Origin: Streptomyces sp. NBC_00224
GTDB lineage: Bacteria > Actinomycetota > Actinomycetes > Streptomycetales > Streptomycetaceae
Direction of reading: 5' to 3'
Assembly: GCF_041435195.1 (NCBI RefSeq)
Contig: NZ_CP108106.1
Span: 6,115,501-6,179,500 of the forward strand
Length of the DNA: 64,000 nucleotides
The notes beneath the pieces were generated by a model, which ran no database searches, had not been told where the DNA came from, and worked only from the letters and a program-made list of their open reading frames with translations. Positions within the stretch are counted from its first letter, which is position 1. Each line of letters opens with the position of its first letter. The position numbers were made by a program, and so were the translations under genes. Below, in pieces: positions 18,777 through 25,458 of the stretch.

Positions 18777-19211
18777 CTAGACGAGTCGAACGCCGTCGTG
18801 GGCGCGAATGGCCGGTGGGGTGGTGTTGTCGAGCGCGTCCAGGACGCGGATCGCGTACGCCTCGTCGGCGAGGGCGACGACCTCTTCCCGGGTGACCCAG
18901 CGCAGCGCCCGGGTCTCGTCGCCGACAGTGGGAGCGCCGTCTATGGCCTCGCAGCGGAAGACCAGGGAGACGATCAGGCCGGTCATGTTCTTGTAGACGC
19001 CGGTCAGGGTCGCCGGGAGGGCAATCTTGATACCGGTCTCTTCGAGGACCTCACGCTGCAGGGCGTCGGGGATGGTCTCGTCCCGTTCCAGTACGCCGCC
19101 GGGAGGCTCCCACTTGCCGTTGTCCCGCCGTTCGATCAGCAGCGCCCGGCCCTCGTCGTCGACGATGACCCCGGCGACACTCACGGAGTGCGGGCGATCG
19201 GTGGTGGTCAC
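18777..19211 (-). CDS. NUDIX hydrolase
   Basis: 144 residues. The Nudix box GGVLERDETIPDALQREVLEETGI-type pattern (GX5EX7REUXEEXGU) occupies about residues 38-60, shown by GGVLERDE and REVLEETG. Hydrolyses a nucleoside diphosphate linked to another group; substrate not predictable. It is divergent from the GntR gene at 19306 with a 94-base shared promoter region. In pSAM2-type elements a NUDIX protein (Pif) gives transfer immunity next to a GntR repressor, so this pair may be of mobile-element origin even though it lies outside the att repeat. Confidence 0.85.
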   Translation of the reverse strand: MTTTDRPHSVSVAGVIVDDEGRALLIERRDNGKWEPPGGVLERDETIPDALQREVLEETGIKIALPATLTGVYKNMTGLIVSLVFRCEAIDGAPTVGDETRALRWVTREEVVALADEAYAIRVLDALDNTTPPAIRAHDGVRLV

Positions 19212-19282
19212 GCTTCTCGGCCTCCCGACTGGCCCCGACTGGCTAGGCTCGCCACCGTACCAACTCAGGTCACCTGCTCGTC

Positions 19283-19292
19283 TAGATATCTA
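19283..19292. promoter_or_regulatory. Palindrome overlapping the RBS of the GntR gene
   Basis: TAGATATCTA is a perfect 10-bp palindrome directly before AAAGGAG and 13 bases before the ATG at 19306. Its position in the divergent NUDIX/GntR promoter region suggests an autoregulatory operator of this GntR protein. Confidence 0.45.
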
Positions 19293-19305
19293 AAGGAGTA
19301 CGCGC

Positions 19306-20097
19306 ATGGCGCCGTCTCAACCACCCGTTCTACTGGGCGCGTTGGATCCGACCAGCGACCGTGCCGTCTTCCGGCAGATCGCGGACCGGCTCAGGGAGGC
19401 GATCGACAAGGGCCGCTTCCGCGAGGGCGACAAGCTCCCGTCCGAGACGGAGCTGGTCGATCACTACGGCGTCTCGCGCATGACGGTCCGCAACGCCCTC
19501 TCCATCCTCCAGGGCGAGGGGCTCGCGGTCTCCGAACACGGCAGGGGAGTCTTCGTACGCCCGCGCCCACCGGTCCGCCGCCTCGCCTCCGACCGGTTCG
19601 CACGCCGCCACCGCGAGGAGGGCAAACCCGCGTTCACGGTGGAGGCCGAAGCGGCGGGCGTCCACTCCGAGGTGGACAGCCTGGAGGTGACCGAGCAGAA
19701 GCCGCCGGCGGACATCGCTGGTCGCCTCGGCTCGCCCCGAAAGGTCCTCGCCCGGCGCCGCCGCTACCTCCTCGACGGCCGCCCGGTGGAGTACGCGACG
19801 TCGTACATCCCCCTGGACATCGCCCAAGGCACCCGGATCACCGACCCGAACCCCGGCCCCGGCGGCATCTACGCCCGCCTGGAGGAAAACGGCCACCGCC
19901 TGGCCCACTTCGACGAGGAGATCCGGGCCCGCATGCCCTCGCCGACCGAGGTACGCGTGCTGCAACTGACCACCGGCGTCCCGGTCATCCACCTGATCCG
20001 CACGGCGTACGACACGGAGGGCAGGGCGGTCGAGGTCTGCGACACGCTTATGGCGGCTGATGCTTTCGTGTTGGCTTATCAGCTTCCGGCTATGTGA
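19306..20097 (+). CDS. GntR-family regulator, HutC/UTRA subfamily
   Basis: 263 residues. N-terminal winged helix (about 18-85) with VFRQIADRLREAIDKGRF and GDKLPSETELVDHYGVSRMT, the typical GntR recognition helix. The C-terminal UTRA domain (about 100-260) binds a small ligand; VLARRRRYLLDGRPVEYATS is characteristic. Strong AAAGGAG RBS. Related in architecture to KorSA-type repressors of conjugative elements and to sugar-responsive regulators; ligand unknown. Confidence 0.88.
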   Translation: MAPSQPPVLLGALDPTSDRAVFRQIADRLREAIDKGRFREGDKLPSETELVDHYGVSRMTVRNALSILQGEGLAVSEHGRGVFVRPRPPVRRLASDRFARRHREEGKPAFTVEAEAAGVHSEVDSLEVTEQKPPADIAGRLGSPRKVLARRRRYLLDGRPVEYATSYIPLDIAQGTRITDPNPGPGGIYARLEENGHRLAHFDEEIRARMPSPTEVRVLQLTTGVPVIHLIRTAYDTEGRAVEVCDTLMAADAFVLAYQLPAM

Positions 20098-20226
20098 GGG
20101 GGCGGGCCTCAGATGTCCCTCAATGACGTGCTGGGTCACCCAAAGGGGTTACGGCAAAGCCACGTTGCCCTCGCGCCCCCGCCACTCGCGGCATCGTCTC
20201 TCTAGCAACTCACTTCTGGGGGCGCC

Positions 20227-20478
20227 ATGGCGAGCTACAGCGACGTGCAAAGAGCCGTACGAGTCGAGAAATTCCGCATCTGGTTCGCGTGGGTGTCTGG
20301 CGGGATCATCTGGCTCATGATCACCAGCGCCACCAGGAACATCGCGATCGTCAGTGTGATCACTCAAGTGCTGCTGGTGGTCCTCGGACTGCTGTTCACC
20401 ATCGCCGCGGTGACGATGACGAACAGGCTCAATCGGAAGGCAGAAGCAGCGCGTAGAGAGGTTCTCGGCGACCTGTAG
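20227..20478 (+). CDS. Small membrane protein, two helices
   Basis: 83 residues with hydrophobic segments at about 20-36 (WFAWVSGGIIWLMITS) and 40-63 (IVSVITQVLLVVLGLLFTIA), then a basic tail (NRLNRKAEAARRE). No family recognised. CTGGGGGC lies before the ATG as a possible RBS. Codon use fits the host. Confidence 0.55.
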   Translation: MASYSDVQRAVRVEKFRIWFAWVSGGIIWLMITSATRNIAIVSVITQVLLVVLGLLFTIAAVTMTNRLNRKAEAARREVLGDL

Positions 20479-20800
20479 CGCGGGGGGCTGGCTTTCTGGC
20501 CCTGCGGCGACGCGTGGCCAGCCGAGCAGTGCGCTGAGAGACCTCTGGGGCTGGGCCATTCGGCGCGGGCGCGTTGCCAACAGACCTGGCCGCCACCGGC
20601 GCGGAGGGAAACGACGTAGACCGGGAGGCTCGTTCGCGGGTGAGGCCTTGCGGCTGGCCCCAAGGCGCCCTCGCCCAGTCGTAGCGACCGTAGACTCCAG
20701 CCCCTGCAAGCTGAGTTCGAGCCCCTGGTCGCGACCGCTGCATCGCCGAGCTGGGCGCCGAGATCAGCGCACTGAGCACGAGGTGACGAGAGGGGTCGGC
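20479..20800. other. Intergenic region, nothing identified
   Basis: 322 bases with several short open frames but none with host-like codon bias plus an RBS. I see no hairpin of note and no similarity to a known gene. Confidence 0.5.
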
Positions 20801-21166
20801 ATGTCGCAGACCGAGGGCGCGCGGCTGTTCCGCGAGGCGTGGATCGCAGGTGTACGCAAGCACTTCCCCGGCGAACCGAAGGCCGGCTACGTAACACCGT
20901 GGGAGGACACCCCCGAGTGGGAACGCGCCGCCGCCGGGGCGGTCCACGCCCAGATCTGCCAGCTCCTCGAACTGAGCGGCGGCCACGCTTCCCGCCTCTC
21001 CCGCGAACAGAAGAGCCGCTTCGTCGCCACGTGCTGGACGGCCCAGATGTACCACCACTTCAAGGACCCGAAGCCGGGCTATGTGGCCGATTGGGCTGAA
21101 CTGCCGGAGTGGCAGCGGGAGACTGATGCGGACATTTTTGAGGCGGTTGAGGAGGATGCCGACTGA
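20801..21166 (+). CDS. Hypothetical protein with two copies of a 45-residue motif
   Basis: 121 residues. The halves resemble each other: FREAWIAGVRKHFPGEPKAG then YVTPWEDTPEWER in the first, and FVATCWTAQMYHHFKDPKPG then YVADWAELPEWQRETDADIF in the second. The shared core is W-x(8-9)-F-x-x-x-P-K-x-G-Y-V-x-x-W-x-x-x-P-E-W. This looks like internal duplication. Function unknown. It ends 32 bases before the left copy of the att repeat. Confidence 0.6.
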   Translation: MSQTEGARLFREAWIAGVRKHFPGEPKAGYVTPWEDTPEWERAAAGAVHAQICQLLELSGGHASRLSREQKSRFVATCWTAQMYHHFKDPKPGYVADWAELPEWQRETDADIFEAVEEDAD

Positions 21167-21197
21167 TCCGTCTGGGAACGTTGCTCGGAGCTTCTGA

Positions 21198-21219
21198 TGC
21201 GCACACGGCTCCGGAGGCC
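21198..21219 (+). repeat. Left copy of the 22-bp att direct repeat (attL candidate)
   Basis: Bases 21198-21219 (TGCGCACACGGCTCCGGAGG plus CC) are identical to 35698-35719 inside tRNA-Arg. Identity stops abruptly at both ends, so neither the 5' nor the 3' remainder of the tRNA is visible beside this copy. Confidence 0.75.
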
Positions 21220-21354
21220 AGGGAAAGGTGGGGCGCTAGTGGGACGCTGACCAGCCAACACGTGGCCTGGGGCAGGGTCGCTTGGCTAGATCATCACGCC
21301 CCTAGTACGTGAGGGCCTGTGCCTGGAGGGCGATGCCCCCGTATCGTCGAGTGC

Positions 21355-22290
21355 ATGATCTCGGGTGACGGCAGCATCCAGGATGGCGCGACGGAGTTCA
21401 CGGCGGAGACGGTCGGTGCCGTATTCGAAGAGGCTTGTCGTCAGGCCGACTTGGAGCCATCCGGCGCTGAGTTGCTGCGGCTGGGGTCGAACGCGGTCTA
21501 CCAGCTGACGAGCGCCCCCGTGGTCGTCCGAATAGCCCGGGACCCGGACACCCTGGGCGAGATGAAGCGGGTCTTGCGCCTCGCCCGCTGGCTGGAGACG
21601 GAGAGCTTCCCTGCGACGCGGGTGTGGGGTGGTGCCACGGCCCCGCTCGTGGTCGCTGGCCGAGTGGTGACGTTCTGGGAGAGTGCGCAGGATCGAGAGG
21701 AGTACGGGACGGTCGGGGAGCTGGCCAACCTGCTGCGGCGGCTGCACTGGCTGGAGGAACCGGAATCGCTGAGGCTGCCGTACTTCGATCCGTTCGCGAA
21801 GCTGGCGGGCTCGCTGCGCCGGTTGGACGGTGTGAGCGGCGTATCCGAGGAGGACCGGGACTTTCTGGGGGAGCGGGCCCAGAGGCTCCAAAAGGAGTAC
21901 GACCGCCTGGACTTCGTCCTCCCCTTCGGAATGATCCACGGGGACGCGAACGTCGGCAATGTGCTCCGGCGCTGGGACGGTTCGGTCGTCCTGATCGACC
22001 TCGACGGCTTCGCTCTGGCTCCGCGTGAATGGGATCTCGTGCTCACGGCGATGTACTACGAGCGGTACGGCTGGCACACGCGCGAGGAGTACCGGGAGTT
22101 CGTCTACCGCTACGGCTTCGACCTGATGAACTGGCCCGGGTACTCCGTGCTCGCGGACGTGCGCGAGCTGATGATGGTGGCGTGGCTGGGTCAGCAGGTG
22201 GCGACAAGTGCCAAGTCCGCGGGTGAGTTCGCACGCCGGGTGCAGTCGCTCCGGACGGGGGAAGGGCGACGGGAGTGGAAGCCCTTCTGA
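21355..22290 (+). CDS. Aminoglycoside-phosphotransferase-fold kinase
   Basis: 311 residues. Protein-kinase-like fold: catalytic loop MIHGDANVGNVLR (about 201-213, HGDxxxxN) and metal site VLIDLDGFALAPREWDL (about 219-235). The ATP-binding part VVVRIARDPD near residue 55 has the expected strand but an arginine in place of the usual lysine. Such proteins phosphorylate small molecules (aminoglycosides, homoserine, choline and others); resistance is not implied. Start at 21355 fits the family better than an ATG 12 codons upstream. First gene inside the left att repeat. Confidence 0.8.
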   Translation: MISGDGSIQDGATEFTAETVGAVFEEACRQADLEPSGAELLRLGSNAVYQLTSAPVVVRIARDPDTLGEMKRVLRLARWLETESFPATRVWGGATAPLVVAGRVVTFWESAQDREEYGTVGELANLLRRLHWLEEPESLRLPYFDPFAKLAGSLRRLDGVSGVSEEDRDFLGERAQRLQKEYDRLDFVLPFGMIHGDANVGNVLRRWDGSVVLIDLDGFALAPREWDLVLTAMYYERYGWHTREEYREFVYRYGFDLMNWPGYSVLADVRELMMVAWLGQQVATSAKSAGEFARRVQSLRTGEGRREWKPF

Positions 22291-22306
22291 TGGGTGACGG
22301 CGGGAG

Positions 22307-23710
22307 TCAACTGGTGGTGAGGCCCGTGGCCGCGATCCACAGCCGGTGCTCGGCGGCCTGGTCCTCGAAGTCCCGTACGGTGGAGGAATTCCCGGTACGG
22401 GACAGATGGGCGCGGAACTCCGCCAGGTAGCTCACACAGCGAGCGGACTTCAGTTGCTCCCCGAGGTCCAGTGCATCCAGGGCCACTCGGCAGGCTTCCT
22501 CCGGCTCGCCTGCTCGTAGATGAGCGTCGGCCAGAACCATGGTCGCGAAGAAGTCGCTCCGGACGTGGTTCCCGCTCATCGCGTTCTCGGCGTTGGCGAC
22601 GGCTTGCCGGGCGCTGTTCACGTCCCGGAAGCAGTGCGCAGCCTCTGCCGCGAGCTCGGTCGTGTCGAAGTACGAGATCCACTCGGGCTCATCGTCGTTG
22701 TTCTTGCTGTCGAGCGCATTCGTGGCGGCCACCAGGGCGTGCTCAGTGGCCTTGCAGTCGCCCGTACGAGCGAGGGCGCGCGCCTCCATGGCGTGGAACT
22801 GGGCCCGTAGCGTGGGGGTCGCCACGGCGGAAATACCCATGAGCGCGGCGCGTGCGAGCGTGGCGGCCTGCGTGTAGCGCCCGAGGAAGGTCGCCTGATG
22901 GCTCATGGCGGACAGGATGCTCCCGGCGAGACGCCGGTCGTTGGCGTCCTGGGCGAGTCGGAGGGCTTGGAGGAAGTACCGCTGCGCGAGTCCGTGGTGG
23001 CAGGCGTCGTACGACATCCAGCCGGCCAGGAGCGTGGCCTCGGCGACGGCGGAGAAGAGCACGCGGCCGACTGCCTCCGTGTACTGCCCTGTGAGGATCG
23101 GTGCCACATCCCGGCTCAGGTACTGGATCACGGCGTGCCGCGCGTGATCGCCGCCAAAGCGGTCGTCGAGCTGGGCGAACATGTCGCTGGTCGCCTTGAT
23201 CGTGGCCACGTCCGCGAGTCCAACGCGGACGCGTCCCTCGCTTGGGTTGGTGGGGAAGCCCGGCTCCGGCGCCACGAGCCACCGTAGGGACGCCTCGTTC
23301 CACGCGGGCTCGGCGGGTTCGGCGGCGAGGAGCGGTTCGTACCCGTTGAGGTCTGCACGCCACAGCCGATCGATGTTGTCGAAGGCGGCTTCCGGGCTGG
23401 TCGGGTACGTGGCATCGAGCAGAGCGGAGTCCTGGCTCCCGATGTGGTTGAGCCCGAGCTCGGCCGCGCTGAGACCGAGCGCTTCACAGATCAATGGGCC
23501 GTAGAACTCGTCGGGGACGCTGTGGCAGTTCTCCCAACTGGCAATGCGTCTCTTCACACTGGCATCTGCCGGAAGTTGATGCCCGCGACGCGCGGCGAGC
23601 GTACGCAGCTCACGGACCAGCCGCGGTTGGCTCCAACCGCGATTCGTCCGGGCCGCGCGTAAGTGGCTGCCGACTGACTGCGTCGGGTTCGTGGTCGTCG
23701 CCCCCTCCAT
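22307..23710 (-). CDS. XRE-family regulator with TPR-like helical repeats; contains a TTA codon
   Basis: 467 residues. Helix-turn-helix near the N-terminus (about 14-70: GSHLRAARTNRGWSQPRLVR and KRRIASWENC), then a long alpha-helical region with TPR-like repeats (about 200-460: YFLQALRLAQDANDRRLAGS; ARRAL-type helices). This architecture is common in actinomycetes and in mobile elements. Leu17 is encoded by TTA (23660-23662), so translation should depend on the bldA tRNA. Divergent from the gene at 23949, with a 14-bp inverted repeat between them. Confidence 0.85.
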   Translation of the reverse strand: MEGATTTNPTQSVGSHLRAARTNRGWSQPRLVRELRTLAARRGHQLPADASVKRRIASWENCHSVPDEFYGPLICEALGLSAAELGLNHIGSQDSALLDATYPTSPEAAFDNIDRLWRADLNGYEPLLAAEPAEPAWNEASLRWLVAPEPGFPTNPSEGRVRVGLADVATIKATSDMFAQLDDRFGGDHARHAVIQYLSRDVAPILTGQYTEAVGRVLFSAVAEATLLAGWMSYDACHHGLAQRYFLQALRLAQDANDRRLAGSILSAMSHQATFLGRYTQAATLARAALMGISAVATPTLRAQFHAMEARALARTGDCKATEHALVAATNALDSKNNDDEPEWISYFDTTELAAEAAHCFRDVNSARQAVANAENAMSGNHVRSDFFATMVLADAHLRAGEPEEACRVALDALDLGEQLKSARCVSYLAEFRAHLSRTGNSSTVRDFEDQAAEHRLWIAATGLTTS

Positions 23711-23809
23711 AACGCGACGGTGCCTGAGTTTCCCGCGCGTCTGAATGTACGGACTCGAAAGCGCCGATGTGAGGGGCAGGCCGTAGTTCGGTGAATCGGG
23801 TGAGCGGGT

Positions 23810-23852
23810 GACGGGGGATGACGGACCCGTCAGCTGGGCGTCATCCCCCGTC
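23810..23852. promoter_or_regulatory. 14-bp perfect inverted repeat in divergent promoter region
   Basis: GACGGGGGATGACG (23810-23823) and CGTCATCCCCCGTC (23839-23852) are perfect reverse complements around 15 bases. It lies between the XRE regulator start (23710) and the divergent gene at 23949, so it could be the regulator's operator or a leader hairpin. Confidence 0.5.
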
Positions 23853-23948
23853 GATACTCGTCATCTGCCCAGCTCAGGGACCTTGGCGAGAGCCTGGCTC
23901 CACGCCGGTTGAGTGCCGCCGGGTGAGAGCGACTTGGGGTGAGATGAC

Positions 23949-24509
23949 GTGCAAAGGATGACCAAGAGGGGCGTCGGGTGGCTATCGGCTGCGGCGGAGG
24001 AGCCGACCGTATGCCGGGCGGTGTGGCGGGAGGACCCGCGGCTTCCCTACCTTCTGCCCACCGGGCGTCTCTTCGACGTCGTGGTGGTTCCCCAGCGGGT
24101 CGGTCTTGAGGTCTTCGATCAACTGGTGCGTCGACAGATGCCGGTCGGGCCAGTCATGACCGACCGCAGGGCTCAGCAGGTGGGCTTCTTCCTCAACTCC
24201 GAATGGAGGAAGCCGTTTGAGGACTTCGTGTGCCGGGAGACAGACAGTCCGCCCGAGTACAAGTACCTCGACAACGGTTCATACGTGGTCGTGCCCGGCC
24301 CGATTCCGCTGGCGGGAGATCGGTACGAATGGCTCCGCGCGCCCCTCCGCCGGCCGGAAGCCAACCCGCAGCGCCCGGCCGCGCTGGCGGTCATGCTCGT
24401 CGCGGCGGCTGACCTGGTCGCTCGGGTCGACCACTACGGCGAGCGGTACCCGACACCTGCGGCCGTGGCGAACAAGGTCCTGGAGGAGGCTGGGCCCGAT
24501 GCGCAGTGA
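23949..24509 (+). CDS. Bifunctional DNA primase/polymerase (prim-pol)-like protein
   Basis: 186 residues. Residues 30-100 contain YLLPTGRLFDVVVVPQRVGL and RRQMPVGPVM, and residues 110-135 contain YVVVPGPIPLAGDRYEWLR, which matches a short streptomycete family annotated as prim-pol N-terminal-like. The metal-binding aspartates of true prim-pols are not clearly present, so polymerase activity is doubtful. Starts at GTG 23949; an ATG three codons later is also possible. First gene of a three-gene plus-strand operon with the two paralogues that follow. Confidence 0.65.
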   Translation: MQRMTKRGVGWLSAAAEEPTVCRAVWREDPRLPYLLPTGRLFDVVVVPQRVGLEVFDQLVRRQMPVGPVMTDRRAQQVGFFLNSEWRKPFEDFVCRETDSPPEYKYLDNGSYVVVPGPIPLAGDRYEWLRAPLRRPEANPQRPAALAVMLVAAADLVARVDHYGERYPTPAAVANKVLEEAGPDAQ

Positions 24510-24792
24510 GGGCGAGCCGGGCAATGACACCGCTCACTGGTCTCCGTTGGACAGCGACTCCTGGTATGCCGCGCGCAACGCGACGGCCACCCTCCGCGAC
24601 GTCCTTACGGCGGCAGGCATGGAACGGGACTTCCCCTACCTGAGAGCGGAATCAAACGCCTTCGGCCACGGCCTGATCGAGCTCGGCCGTGTGTCCCCGG
24701 TGACGGCGGAGCGCTTGGCGGAGCTGCTGCGCCTGGCGAGCGCATGCGCCCGAACCCTGGACGGGGCGTGCAGCCAGAGCCCGAGCCAGTAG
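24499..24792 (+). CDS. Small hypothetical protein, paralogue of the next gene
   Basis: 97 residues, overlapping the upstream gene by 11 bases in another frame. The region TAAGMERDFPYLRAESNAFG and RVSPVTAERLAELLRLA aligns with the corresponding part of the protein at 24806 (TGLGLDTDFPGLKADVNVRG; AIRPEAAELLAELITVG). The start ATG was chosen from this alignment and the overlap. Family function unknown. Confidence 0.65.
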   Translation: MRSEGEPGNDTAHWSPLDSDSWYAARNATATLRDVLTAAGMERDFPYLRAESNAFGHGLIELGRVSPVTAERLAELLRLASACARTLDGACSQSPSQ

Positions 24793-24805
24793 GAGTAGGG
24801 AGAGG

Positions 24806-25117
24806 GTGGAGGAGATGACAGATCCGCGAGGAGTGGTGGCGCGTCGCGCCGAGGACTTGGAGCCCGGCGTGCCGTATGTGCGTGGCTGGCTGAGGGCCCG
24901 GCGCGGAGCGGTGGCCTTGGCGGAACAACTGACAGGGCTTGGCCTGGACACGGACTTTCCCGGCCTGAAGGCGGACGTGAACGTGAGAGGCGAGGGCCTA
25001 GTGTGCCTGGGTGCGATCCGCCCGGAGGCGGCGGAGCTCCTGGCCGAACTGATAACGGTGGGCCTGTCCGTCAAAATGGCCGCCGATGCGAAGAGCTCAG
25101 GCACTCCGGCAACCTGA
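24806..25117 (+). CDS. Small hypothetical protein, paralogue of the preceding gene
   Basis: 103 residues from GTG 24806 (AGGGAG upstream) or 100 from ATG 24815. The conserved part is L-x-DFP-L-A-x-N-x-GxGL-x-LG-x-x-P-A-LAEL. The region before it (VARRAEDLEPGVPYVRGWLR) differs from its neighbour. Last gene of the plus-strand operon; followed by a terminator hairpin. Confidence 0.65.
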   Translation: MEEMTDPRGVVARRAEDLEPGVPYVRGWLRARRGAVALAEQLTGLGLDTDFPGLKADVNVRGEGLVCLGAIRPEAAELLAELITVGLSVKMAADAKSSGTPAT

Positions 25118-25138
25118 CTGATCCCTGTCCCCGTGGTC

Positions 25139-25199
25139 GGCCCCCGCGCCCGGCCGGGACCGGCGCCCCAGCGCCGCAGCCCGGCATGGCGCGGGGGCC
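25139..25199 (+). terminator. Hairpin terminator after the three-gene operon
   Basis: GGCCCCCGCGCC (25139-25150) pairs perfectly with GGCGCGGGGGCC (25188-25199). The 37-base interior can form smaller GC hairpins. It begins 21 bases after the stop at 25117. Confidence 0.65.
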
Positions 25200-25333
25200 C
25201 ACGTCATTTGGGATCGGAGTCGAGGCGTAGCCAAGGACCTCTGGGTGAGCCACATCGCTGCGTATCCAACATCACGATGACACAGTCGACTTGAGGTCTG
25301 AGCATCTTGTCGGAACGTCTGCTAATCTCGTCG

Positions 25334-25453
25334 TGGTGAAGGGGTGCGAGGCTGAAGAAGCCCGTTGCGGTTCATGGCCGCTAGCATCCACAGAAGAGGG
25401 AGGTCCGGGTTCGAGTCCCGGCGGGTAGCTTAACTGGAAGAGCGCCCTCTTTT
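25334..25453 (+). ncRNA. Structured small RNA ending in a circularly permuted tRNA-like core
   Basis: Seen in the sequence: a 9-bp helix (25392-25400 with 25445-25453) encloses a T-arm (stem CCGGG 25405-25409 / CCCGG 25417-25421, loop TTCGAGT), a 4-base linker CGGG, then TA and a D-arm (25428-25431 with 25440-25443, loop AACTGGAA). All invariant core positions fit: U8, A14, R15-Y48, G18G19, A21, purine 26, T54T55C56, A58. The order is T-arm before D-arm, there is no acceptor stem and no anticodon loop. Upstream are helices GGCT/AGCC (about 25350-25362) and GCGG/CCGC (25368-25382) and a -10-like TAATCT (25323-25328). The last helix strand ends in TTTT, like a terminator. The 5' end is inferred. 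A 341-base gap (25118-25458) holds only this and the preceding terminator. Confidence 0.6.
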
Positions 25454-25458
25454 CACTC

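Noticed and set aside
21355..22290. Antibiotic-resistance aminoglycoside phosphotransferase
   Set aside because: The fold is right, but the sequence gives no sign of a known resistance subclass, so only a generic kinase call is made.
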